Shown here: positions 1-7,602 of the stretch, in pieces | Position numbering within the stretch: the stretch's first letter is position 1 | How the letters are laid out: the number at the start of each line of letters is the position of its first letter | NCBI RefSeq assembly: GCF_002967715.1 | Contig: NZ_PUIA01000016.1 | Location: 558,001 to 622,000, forward strand | Direction of reading: 5' to 3' | Length of the DNA stretch: 64,000 nucleotides | Origin: Blastopirellula marina | GTDB taxonomy: Bacteria; Planctomycetota; Planctomycetia; Pirellulales; Pirellulaceae | Program-made: the position numbers and the translations under genes | Notes under the pieces: model-generated | Told to the model about the DNA's origin: nothing | The model's input: only the letters and a program-made list of their open reading frames with translations | The model's database searches: none

Positions 1-350
1 TAGTCGGTACGGAAGTCGTCGATCGCGATTCGGCTTTTGGGGATGCCGGTGGTGCCGCCCGTTTCAAAGACGTAGATCGGCTTGTCGGCGAAGGCCTTGG
101 GAACCCAACGACGAACTGGGCCACCGCGAAGCCATTCGTCTTCAAACAGTGGGAACTTCTTCAGATCGTCGTAACCTTTCACTTCGGTCAGAGGATCGAA
201 GTTGAACTCTTTCTTCTTTTCGAGCCAGAACGGGCAGCCGGTCGACTCGTGGAAATGCCACTGGACGATCTCATAGGTATGAGCGTCGAGCTTGTCCTTG
301 GCGGCCTTTACCGCCGCTTCAACTTCTGGGGTTAGCGTGTCGCTTGCCAT
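1..350 (-). CDS. AMP-binding ligase, PaaK-like (C-terminus outside window)
   Basis: Only the first 116 residues are present; the gene runs off the left edge. The protein starts MASDTLTPEVE and reaches a glycine/threonine-rich P-loop motif FETGGTTGIPKSR at residues 95-107, the ATP/AMP-binding signature of adenylate-forming enzymes. The early position of this motif and the preceding RWVPKAF stretch fit the short N-terminal region of phenylacetate-CoA ligase-like proteins better than long acyl-CoA synthetases. Members of this family activate a carboxylic acid as an acyl-adenylate and often transfer it to CoA; the substrate cannot be told from this fragment. The ATG at 348-350 is the first good start, followed by continuous coding sequence to the edge. 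The family assignment is fairly secure; the exact function is not. Confidence 0.75.
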   Translation of the reverse strand, partial: MASDTLTPEVEAAVKAAKDKLDAHTYEIVQWHFHESTGCPFWLEKKKEFNFDPLTEVKGYDDLKKFPLFEDEWLRGGPVRRWVPKAFADKPIYVFETGGTTGIPKSRIAIDDFRTD

Positions 351-504
351 GGTTCCAATTCAAGCCAACAAGGAAGGATAGAAGGGACTCGCCGCGGACG
401 ACGCTTCGACCGGCGGATCGAGCAGAGGGATGTGACTCTACGGATGGTACCGAGAAAAACTTGTTCTGACAACCTTTGGTTGCCCGAGTAATTTTTTCGC
501 GCAA

Positions 505-534
505 TAAAAAAACCTGCAATTCGACAGGTTTTTT
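505..534 (-). terminator. Rho-independent terminator
   Basis: A 10-bp stem (AAAAAACCTG / CAGGTTTTTT) with a loop of about 8 bases. It lies about 45 bases past the stop of the minus-strand gene at 578-1045. The A and T flanks make it symmetric, so it could act in both directions. Confidence 0.7.
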
Positions 535-577
535 CATCTGGGGCAGGGAGCCTGACCCACAGTTTTCGTGCAATTGG

Positions 578-1045
578 CTATTGGGTGTTGGTCTTGGTTG
601 CTTGAACCGGGGCACCCAGTTGGGCCAGCATCTGCAGCACACCGTTCAGGTGAGCGATGCGGGGACCGAAGCGATCGACGAATTCGTTGAGCATGAATTC
701 GCTATCGATCATGTCTTCGGCCGAGTCGTCGACTTCGTTGGCCAGCGTGCCGAGGAAATCGGCATGAACCTTACTGAGGGCTTCCGCGGCCTGGCGGCAC
801 TTCTCGGCGAGCTCTGGATGGGCTTTGCGCCATGCATTCAACTCGGCCGTACGCTGTTTCTGCGTGTGGACTTGTTGCTGAAGCATCTCTTCCATCAGCA
901 GCGTCTGTCGCTCCTGTAGCTCAACCATCCGCTTGAGCAGGGCATTCGTTTCTTCCGTGTGAATGGTTTGCTGCATGGGAGATGGACTAGAGGAGACGTC
1001 GACGTGGGTAAATAGAGTAGAAAGATCTTTGGGGTCGAGCGGCAT
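578..1045 (-). CDS. Unrecognised coiled-coil protein, 155 aa
   Basis: No family recognised. Starting at MPLDPKDLST the protein is 155 residues, with no signal peptide or membrane segment. Residues about 30-75 are rich in Glu, Gln, Leu and Met in a heptad-like spacing (NALLKRMVELQERQTLLMEE and onward), suggesting a coiled coil; the C-terminal half is also predicted helical and acidic. An in-frame extension to 1252 exists, but it is arginine-rich and unlike the rest. The ATG at 1043-1045 has GGAG about 12 bases upstream and is preferred. The gene stands alone, followed by the hairpin terminator at 505-534 and divergent from the gene at 1273. Probably a real cytoplasmic protein of unknown role. 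Confidence 0.6.
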   Translation of the reverse strand: MPLDPKDLSTLFTHVDVSSSPSPMQQTIHTEETNALLKRMVELQERQTLLMEEMLQQQVHTQKQRTAELNAWRKAHPELAEKCRQAAEALSKVHADFLGTLANEVDDSAEDMIDSEFMLNEFVDRFGPRIAHLNGVLQMLAQLGAPVQATKTNTQ

Positions 1046-1272
1046 TGGTTCGTTATTCTCCTGGTGGATCAAGTAAGTCAGTATACTCACCGGCCCTAGC
1101 GACTGTCGAGCATTTCGTTGCACTGCTAGATGTGCTAGCGGCAGGATAACCGTCGTTACGATTGTTAAAGTCCACCTTTCCCAAACACCGATTCTCAAGA
1201 TTGGGCCGCGAGCCCAAGCTGCCCCAACACGAGATGCTGTCATGAAATGCAAATGGGCGAGATGGAGTGCCT

Positions 1273-1851
1273 ATGTCGAATCGGAACGAGAAATCAGTGC
1301 CCACCCTCGGCTTCCTTACCGTGGTGGAGCATACCCCTGGTGGTTTATTTGGTGGACTCTTAGTCTTGAATTTGGCAGGACGTCCATTGGAATTCCACTG
1401 CACCGCGCCGGTGAAAGCGAACCGTGCCCAGGAGATCCTTTATGGTCCAACGCTGAAGCCTTACCTGTATGGAGAACAGATTGGCGGAGCTTTGCTAGCA
1501 AAGCTTAAATCACCAGCCCTGGCTGTCTGTACGGATACCGAGCACGTGCTGTCACTTCGCGACCATAGCGATATCCCTGTCGCTTTGATTCCCCCCAGCT
1601 GTGTGGAAGATGCTGTTGCTACCGATGCTTCCTCTTCTTATGGCAGCGAAACCGCTCAACTGGCCGTGGCTCCCCCCCACATCCGCTCATTTCAGCTTGG
1701 CGGCTATGAAGTCGCTGTCAGTGCCCAGCACGAGGCCGACCGCGCCGTGCTGGAAAGTTTGTGGCAAGAGAAGTCGATCGATCTGGACCTAAACGAGCCG
1801 TTCACGCGTATCCGAGAAGCTATCGAAGAAGCGCATGGCGTGGGGAAGTAA
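1273..1851 (+). CDS. Hypothetical protein, 192 aa
   Basis: Not recognised. The protein begins MSNRNEKSVP and contains a glycine-rich stretch near the N-terminus (TVVEHTPGGLFGGLLVL, about residues 12-28), then mixed alpha/beta-looking sequence with no signal peptide or clear membrane helix. ATG 1273 is preferred over an in-frame GTG at 1267 because GGAG sits 5 bases before the ATG. The SNF2 helicase gene begins 98 bases downstream on the same strand, so the two may be co-transcribed; this is the only functional hint. Codon use resembles the neighbours. Confidence 0.65.
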   Translation: MSNRNEKSVPTLGFLTVVEHTPGGLFGGLLVLNLAGRPLEFHCTAPVKANRAQEILYGPTLKPYLYGEQIGGALLAKLKSPALAVCTDTEHVLSLRDHSDIPVALIPPSCVEDAVATDASSSYGSETAQLAVAPPHIRSFQLGGYEVAVSAQHEADRAVLESLWQEKSIDLDLNEPFTRIREAIEEAHGVGK

Positions 1852-1949
1852 CACGCAGCGGCGATCAGTAGCGTTAGGTTCGAGGGGCATCGGCTTGTGG
1901 TACCAGCGGATGCCCTCTACGGATATGGCAACGAATATAGGCGAAGAAG

Positions 1950-3713
1950 TTGACTGATTCTCTCGAAACGATCTCGCATGATCTGAACATCAAAACCGAG
2001 GTCATCTCACTTGGCTGGACGGCGGCGCTGGCTCGTGCGCCGCAAGTGACTATTACGTCCGAAAACTTCAAGGCAGAACGCCCCAAGGCTGTTTCGCTGA
2101 CCTGTAGCGGTCCCAAGATTGGCGTGAAGAGCTTTGTCTTCCCCGAGGCACCAGCGTGGCTTCAGGCCTTGGAAAAGAAGTCCCCTCCCAAGAAAGAGGC
2201 CACCACCGAGCCGGCTGCCGAAGGAGAAGCCCAGCGGAAGCCAAAGGCCAAGCGGGTCACGCACATTCGCCCGCCTGGCGATGTCATCAAGCTGGAGGAT
2301 CGTCTGTATTACTTGCTTCAGCCGTCGCTCGAATCGCTGGTATCCAGCGGGGCGATGGAATTTCCCTTCGAGCCGTTCCCGTATCAGTTTGAAGGGATCG
2401 CGTTTCTCTATCCGCGGCATGCGGCCGTCATGGCCGACGAGATGGGACTCGGCAAAACGATGCAGTCGATCAGCACGATGCGGATGCTGCTCCGAGCCGG
2501 CGAGATCCGTAGCGTACTGTTGGTTTGTCCCAAGCCGTTGGTTTCTAACTGGAAACGTGAGTTCAGCCTGTGGGCTCCTGAGATTCCGATCAGCGTGATC
2601 GAAGGGGACTCGGCCAAACGAAGCTGGCTATGGCGAGACAACCAAACGCCGGTGAAAATCGCTAATTACGAACTGCTGATGCGCGACCAGGAACTGGTCA
2701 GCGAAGAAGGGGGACTCCATTTCGACCTGGTCGTACTGGACGAGGCCCAACGCATCAAGAACACGGCCAGCACGACGGCCGAGATCGCCAAGGGGATTCC
2801 CCGCACGCGAAGCTGGGCCCTGACCGGTACCCCCATCGAGAACAGCACCGACGACCTGGTGGGCGTGTTCGAGTTCCTGGCACCTGGTCTGCTGACTAAA
2901 GGCATGAACATCAAAGCCATGAGTTCCACGGCCGGCGAGTACATCATTCGTCGCACCAAAGACCTGGTGATGACCGATATGCCGCCGCGGCTTTATCGCG
3001 ACGCCGAACTCCAACTTTTGCCTGCCCAGCAGGAAGCGTACGAAATTGCCGAGAAAGAGGGAATCGTGCGGCTGGAAGACATGGGGCAGGAACTGACCGT
3101 GCAGCACGTTTTCGAGCTGGTGTTGCGGCTTAAGCAGATCTGCAACTTCGATCCCCTGACCGGCGAAAGCGCCAAGATGGATCAGCTGAAAGCCGACCTG
3201 GAAGAGGTGGCCGCCAGCGGTAAGAAGGCCATCCTGTTCAGCCAATGGACACGCACGATCCAAGAGATTCGTAAGCACGTCGAACCGTTCGGACCGCTCG
3301 AGTACCACGGCAAAGTCCCGCACAAGCAGCGGGAAGGGGTGATCGATCAGTTCAAGCACGACCCCTCGAAGCACGTTATTCTGATGAGCTACGGGGCCGG
3401 CAGCGTAGGCTTGAATCTACAGTTCTGCGAGTATGTGTTCCTGTTCGATCGCTGGTGGAACCCGGCCATCGAAGACCAGGCCATCAACCGGGCCCATCGT
3501 ATCGGGGCCGCTGGTGCCGTGACGATCAGCCGTTACCTGGCCGTGGGAACGATCGAGGATCGCATCAACAAGGTGTTGGAAGAAAAGCGAGAGCTATTCA
3601 ACACCTTGTTCAGCGAGACCGGCGAACCGAAAAAGGTTGGTTTCTCGAAGGACGAGATCTTTGGACTATTCGACCTGCGAAGTCCGAAGGGACCGATTCG
3701 CTTCGCGGCGTAA
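1950..3713 (+). CDS. SNF2-family DEAD/DEAH helicase
   Basis: A 587-residue SWI2/SNF2 ATPase. The Walker A motif ADEMGLGKT lies near residues 162-170, motif II is VLDEAQRIKN near 261-270, motif III is LTGTPIEN, and the C-terminal helicase lobe ends with QAINRAHRIG near 513. These two RecA-like lobes translocate on duplex DNA and remodel protein-DNA complexes. The first 120 or so residues contain a Lys/Glu/Pro-rich linker and no named domain; no nuclease, SWIM or methyltransferase domain is fused. TTG at 1950 is the only usable start, since an in-frame TAG lies 12 bases upstream. It follows the unknown gene at 1273-1851. Stand-alone bacterial SNF2 proteins occur in transcription recycling, repair and phage defence; nothing here decides between them. 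Confidence 0.9.
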   Translation: MTDSLETISHDLNIKTEVISLGWTAALARAPQVTITSENFKAERPKAVSLTCSGPKIGVKSFVFPEAPAWLQALEKKSPPKKEATTEPAAEGEAQRKPKAKRVTHIRPPGDVIKLEDRLYYLLQPSLESLVSSGAMEFPFEPFPYQFEGIAFLYPRHAAVMADEMGLGKTMQSISTMRMLLRAGEIRSVLLVCPKPLVSNWKREFSLWAPEIPISVIEGDSAKRSWLWRDNQTPVKIANYELLMRDQELVSEEGGLHFDLVVLDEAQRIKNTASTTAEIAKGIPRTRSWALTGTPIENSTDDLVGVFEFLAPGLLTKGMNIKAMSSTAGEYIIRRTKDLVMTDMPPRLYRDAELQLLPAQQEAYEIAEKEGIVRLEDMGQELTVQHVFELVLRLKQICNFDPLTGESAKMDQLKADLEEVAASGKKAILFSQWTRTIQEIRKHVEPFGPLEYHGKVPHKQREGVIDQFKHDPSKHVILMSYGAGSVGLNLQFCEYVFLFDRWWNPAIEDQAINRAHRIGAAGAVTISRYLAVGTIEDRINKVLEEKRELFNTLFSETGEPKKVGFSKDEIFGLFDLRSPKGPIRFAA

Positions 3714-3723
3714 GGGATTTGAC

Positions 3724-4152
3724 CTACCGCGTTTTCACCCGAAAGTGGCTCACGTAGATATCGCTCAGCTGGCCATCTTCGATCAGGCGATTCATTTCCT
3801 TGAGCAGCCGTCGGCGGAACATGACCAGGTCGGGGTCTTCGAGTTCTTCGATGGTCGACTCGCGGGAAACGATCATCACGCGATCGCGGATACGGATCTT
3901 TTTCTTTTCCAGTTCGATTTGCAGGCCTGCCAGGTTATCTGGTTCGACCAGGCCTGCCAGCGAGAAGTCGAAACGCGTTTGCGTATTGGCAGCCGGATCG
4001 TAGGCGCGAAACGCATAGTCCCCAATGGCGATCTCCTGCGGTGGCAGGGCAGGCTTCTCCTGGTCTTGTGCCGTAGCGTCCGGGTTGGTGGAACTGCTGC
4101 ACCCGGCAAAGAGGAGCAAAGCAAAGAAGACGGTTGCTATAAGGCGTACCAT
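3724..4152 (-). CDS. Small lipoprotein with FliL-like C-terminus (copy 1)
   Basis: A 142-residue predicted lipoprotein. The N-terminus MVRLIATVFFALLLFAGCSS is a lipoprotein signal peptide with the lipobox LFAGC, so lipidation at Cys17 is expected. The C-terminal 60 residues have the pattern D-P-D-L...R..L....N.L...G.L..I.V..F, which resembles the end of FliL-type proteins and recurs in the next two genes. Its ATG shares one base with the stop of the upstream gene (TAATG), showing translational coupling. A longer reading frame to 4296 overlaps that gene and is rejected. No flagellar genes are nearby, so a flagellar role is not supported. FliL similarity is from pattern reading only. Confidence 0.75.
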   Translation of the reverse strand: MVRLIATVFFALLLFAGCSSSTNPDATAQDQEKPALPPQEIAIGDYAFRAYDPAANTQTRFDFSLAGLVEPDNLAGLQIELEKKKIRIRDRVMIVSRESTIEELEDPDLVMFRRRLLKEMNRLIEDGQLSDIYVSHFRVKTR

Positions 4153-4646
4153 TAGAATCGCTCCAAGGTGACATCCGAGAAGACGAATCGCTTGATCGCA
4201 CCGCGGCCAATTGTCTCTTCGGTATAGTCGCGTAACTGAGAACGGATCAGTTGAAGCTCGGGGTCGGCCAGGTCGATCAAGTTCGCATGGCGGCACGTGC
4301 GAATGATCTCGTCCGACAGTTCCCCTTTGCGCTGTTCGAGATAGGTCTTAACCCGCTGTTCTTGTTCCTTGGCGACCAGGCAGTGCAATTGATAATGCAG
4401 CGCGACGCTTTCTTGGTAGGTATTGAAGTCCGGATGCCGACTCGGATCGTCGGCAATCAGGACCGTGATCGTGAAGTGCCCCAGATCGATCTCGACCCAG
4501 TCTCGCTTTTCCAGCGAGAACAAAAGCTCCTCGTCTGCCGACGCGGACTTCTCGCAGCCCAATGCGGCCAGACCACCCAGCAGGATCAGCAGCAGGGTCC
4601 AGCCCTTCGGATCGATCGATTTGGTCCAGTGGAAAGCAGCTTGCAT
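4152..4646 (-). CDS. Lipoprotein with FliL-like C-terminus (copy 2)
   Basis: A 164-residue predicted lipoprotein with a somewhat long n-region, then the hydrophobic stretch WTLLLILLGGLAALGC ending in a lipobox cysteine near residue 31. The C-terminal segment (LADPELQLIRSQLRDYTEE and onward) has the same layout as the proteins at 3724-4152 and 4872-5366, marking a local gene family. The ATG at 4644-4646 is chosen because it places the signal peptide at the N-terminus; the frame stays open to 4787 but that extension has no start signal and is cysteine/histidine-rich. It overlaps the downstream gene by one base. It is divergent from copy 3, so the 225-base gap to 4872 should hold both promoters. 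Confidence 0.7.
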   Translation of the reverse strand: MQAAFHWTKSIDPKGWTLLLILLGGLAALGCEKSASADEELLFSLEKRDWVEIDLGHFTITVLIADDPSRHPDFNTYQESVALHYQLHCLVAKEQEQRVKTYLEQRKGELSDEIIRTCRHANLIDLADPELQLIRSQLRDYTEETIGRGAIKRFVFSDVTLERF

Positions 4647-4871
4647 CGAAGCGTAACTCGTTACCAGAAAGAAGGTTTCGTGCACGTTTGAAAGGATAGG
4701 CCATGCTGGGGAATCGTCGAATGGAATCCCCTGAATTCGCATATTTCCGCAGTAGCCCCCATGCGAGTTGCATGGGGTGTAATGCAAGTCTTTGTTGGTA
4801 TTGGGGTTACGGGGATTTTTGTGGTGCTAGAATCGCAACCTAGACTTAACAAGTCGGACGATTTACTAGAA

Positions 4872-5366
4872 ATGGGCCACAAGGCGATGTTACAACCCGA
4901 AAGCTCCGCTGGAAATTGGTTTCCTGCCTGGCTCAAAGCCAGCTGGGTGCGAATTGCTGCGCTCGCGGTGCTCGTGTTCCTGGTGGGCTGCGGTAAGCCT
5001 TATCCTCAACAGGAAAGGGCAGCCAAAGATATGCCGGACGCGTTGGTTCCGGTTGAGGTCGACTTGGGGAAATTTGAATGCACCATCCCCAACGATAAGA
5101 CGAACAGCACGATCCAGATCGACTTCCATGCATTCGCCAAGATGCCGCGGTACAAGTCACAGGAACTTGAACCGCTGCTCGAGTCGCATCAGAGCCGTTT
5201 TCGTCATGACGTTCTGCTGCGAGTGCGAAAGTTCGATCGGCCGACTCTCAACGATCCCGATCTGGCGCAGCTACGTGAAGCACTGCTGCAGGCAGTTAAC
5301 GAGATCCTCAAAGAAAATAAGATTGAAATGGTTGGCTTTTACCATTTTCAATTCTTGGAAGAGTAA
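4872..5366 (+). CDS. Lipoprotein with FliL-like C-terminus (copy 3)
   Basis: A 164-residue predicted lipoprotein. The hydrophobic core VRIAALAVLVFLVGC ends in a lipobox cysteine near residue 40; mature sequence starts GKPYPQQE. The C-terminal part (LNDPDLAQLREALLQAVNEI and onward) matches the two preceding lipoproteins in spacing of conserved Asp-Pro, Leu-Arg and the final aromatic/hydrophobic strand. Starts at ATG 4872 or ATG 4887 are both possible; neither has a strong ribosome binding site. It is transcribed away from copies 1 and 2. Three related copies within 1.7 kb imply duplication and some shared envelope role, possibly tuning a motor or transporter as FliL does, but this is inference. 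Confidence 0.7.
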   Translation: MGHKAMLQPESSAGNWFPAWLKASWVRIAALAVLVFLVGCGKPYPQQERAAKDMPDALVPVEVDLGKFECTIPNDKTNSTIQIDFHAFAKMPRYKSQELEPLLESHQSRFRHDVLLRVRKFDRPTLNDPDLAQLREALLQAVNEILKENKIEMVGFYHFQFLEE

Positions 5367-5387
5367 CGCTGCCGGCGGGTAATAAGA

Positions 5388-5412
5388 AAGGGACCCGCCA
5401 TGCGAGTCCCTC
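5388..5412. terminator. Weak hairpin between convergent genes
   Basis: AAGGGAC / GTCCCT stem with a loop of about 11 bases, lying between the stops of the lipoprotein gene (5366) and scpB (5458). The T-run is poor, so termination is only plausible. Confidence 0.35.
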
Positions 5413-5457
5413 TTCAAGTTTATGTCTGGACAGAGATGCTCCAGGACGGTCGGAGGA

Positions 5458-6606
5458 CTACTCCTCTTCGTCGTCGCCCCAGTCATCTTCTTCGTCATCG
5501 TCGTCGTCGAAGTCTTCCTCTTCTTCGTCTTCCCAGTCGTCGTCTTCGACTTCTTCCCAGTCGCCTTCTTCATCGTCCGATTCTTCGAGGTCGTCTTCGT
5601 CTTCGAATTCTTCCTCGTCGTCCTCGTCTTCGTAGTCTTCGTCCCAATCCTCATCGTAATCGTCTTCGTCGTCGTCATCCTCGTCTTCATCTTCGTTGGG
5701 GATTTCGTCGTCGTAGCCGTCGTCGTCTTCGTAGAGTTCGTCTTCTTCGTCTTCGATCGGAGGGGCTTGGGCCGACGGCTGGGCGGGGCTCAGAAGGGCC
5801 GTAGCGGCTCCTTCGGCGACCAGGTCGTCGTTATCGATGGCAGGGCTTTGTGGGGCAAGTGTGATCGTCACCGATGTCTCCTTTTGATCGTCAACCTGAC
5901 TGGCCGCAGACGTGTCGGTCTCGGCTTCGAATCGTCGAAACTCATCTTTACGAGGCAAATCTTCCAGGGAGCGGAATCCGAACGTTCGCAGGAAGGCGGG
6001 CGATGTCGCGTAGAGGAAGGGTCTACCCAGTTCCTCACTTCTTCCTTTGATTTGGACTAAGTCCCTATCCATCAATTGGCGAATAATTTCGCCGCAATTC
6101 ACTCCGCGAATCGCTTCGACGTCGGCCCGGAGGACCGGTTGTCGGTAAGCAATGATCGCTAGCGTTTCCATGGCCGGCGTCGATAATCGCGTGGGATCGT
6201 CGCTACCAACCACCCGCCGAACCCAGTCGGCAAATTTTCCCCGAGTCAGCAGTTGGTAACCGCCGGCCAGCTCTTCGATACGGAACGCTCGGTTGGCCGC
6301 GTCGTAAAGCTTATTCAGGGAACGCACTAGTGTACGGGCTTCGGTTCCATCCGCCAAGTTGGCAAGCTGGGCCAATTTACGGGAAGTTAGCGGTTGCTTG
6401 GCAAGGAATAAAATTGCCTCTAACCGCTGCATTCGACGGTTCCGGACAACCGGACCTTTGGGCTTTTTCGACTGTTGTTGCCGTTTTCTTCGGTAAACCA
6501 GGGCAAGAATCTTGCGAGCATTTCCAGAACTGCTTGCGCAAGAAGTGGCCAGACCCCAAGGACGGGCCGTATGCCGGTTCACAAATTGGGAATTCCGATG
6601 CCGCAA
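5458..6606 (-). CDS. scpB: Segregation and condensation protein B with acidic tail
   Basis: ScpB is the dimeric winged-helix kleisin-associated subunit of the SMC-ScpA-ScpB condensin that organises and segregates the chromosome. The family core starts at MQRLEAILFLAKQPLTSRKL and includes TRLSTPAMETLAIIAYRQPV and GRPFLYATSPAFL, typical of the two winged helices. The core is followed by a spacer and then about 100 residues that are almost entirely Asp and Glu, ending at the stop; ordinary ScpB lacks this. The frame opens with TTG at 6606, giving 382 residues with a basic N-terminal segment of 58 residues; a start at ATG 6432 would give just the usual core plus tail. No scpA is visible next to it. 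Family call is firm; the start is uncertain. Confidence 0.88.
   Translation of the reverse strand: MRHRNSQFVNRHTARPWGLATSCASSSGNARKILALVYRRKRQQQSKKPKGPVVRNRRMQRLEAILFLAKQPLTSRKLAQLANLADGTEARTLVRSLNKLYDAANRAFRIEELAGGYQLLTRGKFADWVRRVVGSDDPTRLSTPAMETLAIIAYRQPVLRADVEAIRGVNCGEIIRQLMDRDLVQIKGRSEELGRPFLYATSPAFLRTFGFRSLEDLPRKDEFRRFEAETDTSAASQVDDQKETSVTITLAPQSPAIDNDDLVAEGAATALLSPAQPSAQAPPIEDEEDELYEDDDGYDDEIPNEDEDEDDDDEDDYDEDWDEDYEDEDDEEEFEDEDDLEESDDEEGDWEEVEDDDWEDEEEEDFDDDDDEEDDWGDDEEE
5461..5760. repeat. Low-complexity GAAGA/GACGA tract in scpB
   Basis: About 300 bases of imperfect trinucleotide repeats (minus strand GAA, GAC, GAG, GAT codons) encoding the poly-Asp/Glu tail of ScpB. The repeat creates long spurious open frames on the other strand and is a likely site of length variation. 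Confidence 0.85.
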
Positions 6607-6735
6607 CTTGAGATGCCCTACGAAGAAAATTTCTACCGAGTCCTACTTTCTAGCGGAACGCGGGCAAACGTCAAATGGTGATAGCAGTTTGACGGATGGG
6701 GGACTGGGCGATGACGAGGACCTAACGGAACTCGT

Positions 6736-7416
6736 TCATGCGTATCTGGTCACGCCGATGTATTCGTCGTATTCCGCCCGTTCTCCTTCCGGTTTCCGGG
6801 CACGCTGGTAGCGAATCGAGTAGCCCCCGTGTAGTGTTCCTTCATCGTTTACCATCCAGTCCATCACATCCTGGGGGGCGATCCGCAGGTAATCTCCCTC
6901 GGCATACTCAGTGAAATTCTGGGGCACCTCGAAGAACATGGCGGTGAAATCGTCTCCGTCGCACACCGCATTCATCAACCACATGAATGCCCGATTCTCG
7001 CCTTCCTCAATGGTCGTCTTCACCATGGCATTGGGCATAGAGCTGCCATCTTCAGGGAGCATGGCTCGAAACTGGTCGAGCGTGTTCTGGGCATCGACGA
7101 TCGTCTGTTGATACTCAGGATCGCTACTGGACATCTGGTTGAATTTAGGGCCGGGGTCCAGGTCCGGCTTGCGGCCTAGCTCCCGTCGTAATAATTGAAA
7201 TTCGTACCAGCAGTTTTCGGGATCGATATCCGGGCCGCGTTCCTTTTCCATTTTCTTGAATCTGGCCGGACTGACCATGATGCACGACGCGTTGTTTCGC
7301 ACGCGTATCACCTCGTCCGGCGAAAGGGGCTCCCCCTTTTCATCCTCAGCATAGATAAGAATGGACGATAGGGACGGCATGAATAGAGGTACCAGTTCTT
7401 TCTTTTTACCTGGCAT
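6736..7416 (-). CDS. DUF2314 domain protein
   Basis: A 226-residue cytoplasmic protein. The C-terminal half carries the DUF2314 pattern: FMWLMNAVCDGDDFTAMFFE, then an aromatic/acidic stretch, APQDVMDWMVNDEGTLHGGY and a final SIRYQRARK. The N-terminal half starts MPGKKKELVPLFMP and is not assigned. DUF2314 has no established activity, but proteins of this type are often found as small regulatory or immunity-like partners in toxin loci. Here the gene lies two genes from a nuclease toxin and is divergent from the possible immunity gene at 7603. The ATG at 7414-7416 is the natural start. The domain call is good; a protective function is inferred from position only. Confidence 0.7.
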   Translation of the reverse strand: MPGKKKELVPLFMPSLSSILIYAEDEKGEPLSPDEVIRVRNNASCIMVSPARFKKMEKERGPDIDPENCWYEFQLLRRELGRKPDLDPGPKFNQMSSSDPEYQQTIVDAQNTLDQFRAMLPEDGSSMPNAMVKTTIEEGENRAFMWLMNAVCDGDDFTAMFFEVPQNFTEYAEGDYLRIAPQDVMDWMVNDEGTLHGGYSIRYQRARKPEGERAEYDEYIGVTRYA

Positions 7417-7513
7417 GATGAGGGCTCCGTGGGCAAGGCCGACCGAAGAGAATCGGTCCCCAGTATATCGGCCCTAATTGCCCAGAAAAACTCTTTGCGG
7501 ATGATGGAGAGAT

Positions 7514-7528
7514 TGGATTGTCAATCCA
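7514..7528. promoter_or_regulatory. Palindrome, possible operator
   Basis: TGGATTGTCAATCCA is a perfect 15-base palindrome around a central T, located between the divergent genes at 7416 and 7603 and about 11 bases upstream of a putative -35 box. Position suggests a repressor site; function is unproven. Confidence 0.4.
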
Positions 7529-7538
7529 CGGGAAATTG

Positions 7539-7567
7539 TTGGACTTGATCGGCTGACTCTTTATGAT
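7539..7567 (+). promoter_or_regulatory. Putative sigma70-type promoter
   Basis: TTGGAC and TATGAT separated by 17 bases, with the expected transcription start about 30 bases before the ATG at 7603. The -10 matches 5 of 6 consensus bases; the -35 is weak. Confidence 0.4.
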
Positions 7568-7602
7568 GGTCCCTCTTGCGGTCTGAATATGAAGGGAAAT
7601 AG

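Noticed and set aside
476-919. 147-codon plus-strand frame over the coiled-coil gene
   Set aside because: It begins within the terminator hairpin and is antisense to the better supported minus-strand gene.
2628-3374. 248-codon open frame antisense to the SNF2 helicase
   Set aside because: It covers conserved helicase motifs on the plus strand and shows no protein signature.
5422-6060. Val/Phe-rich hydrophobic open frame on the plus strand
   Set aside because: It is the reverse of the Asp/Glu repeat in scpB, so its apparent membrane character is an artefact of the repeat.
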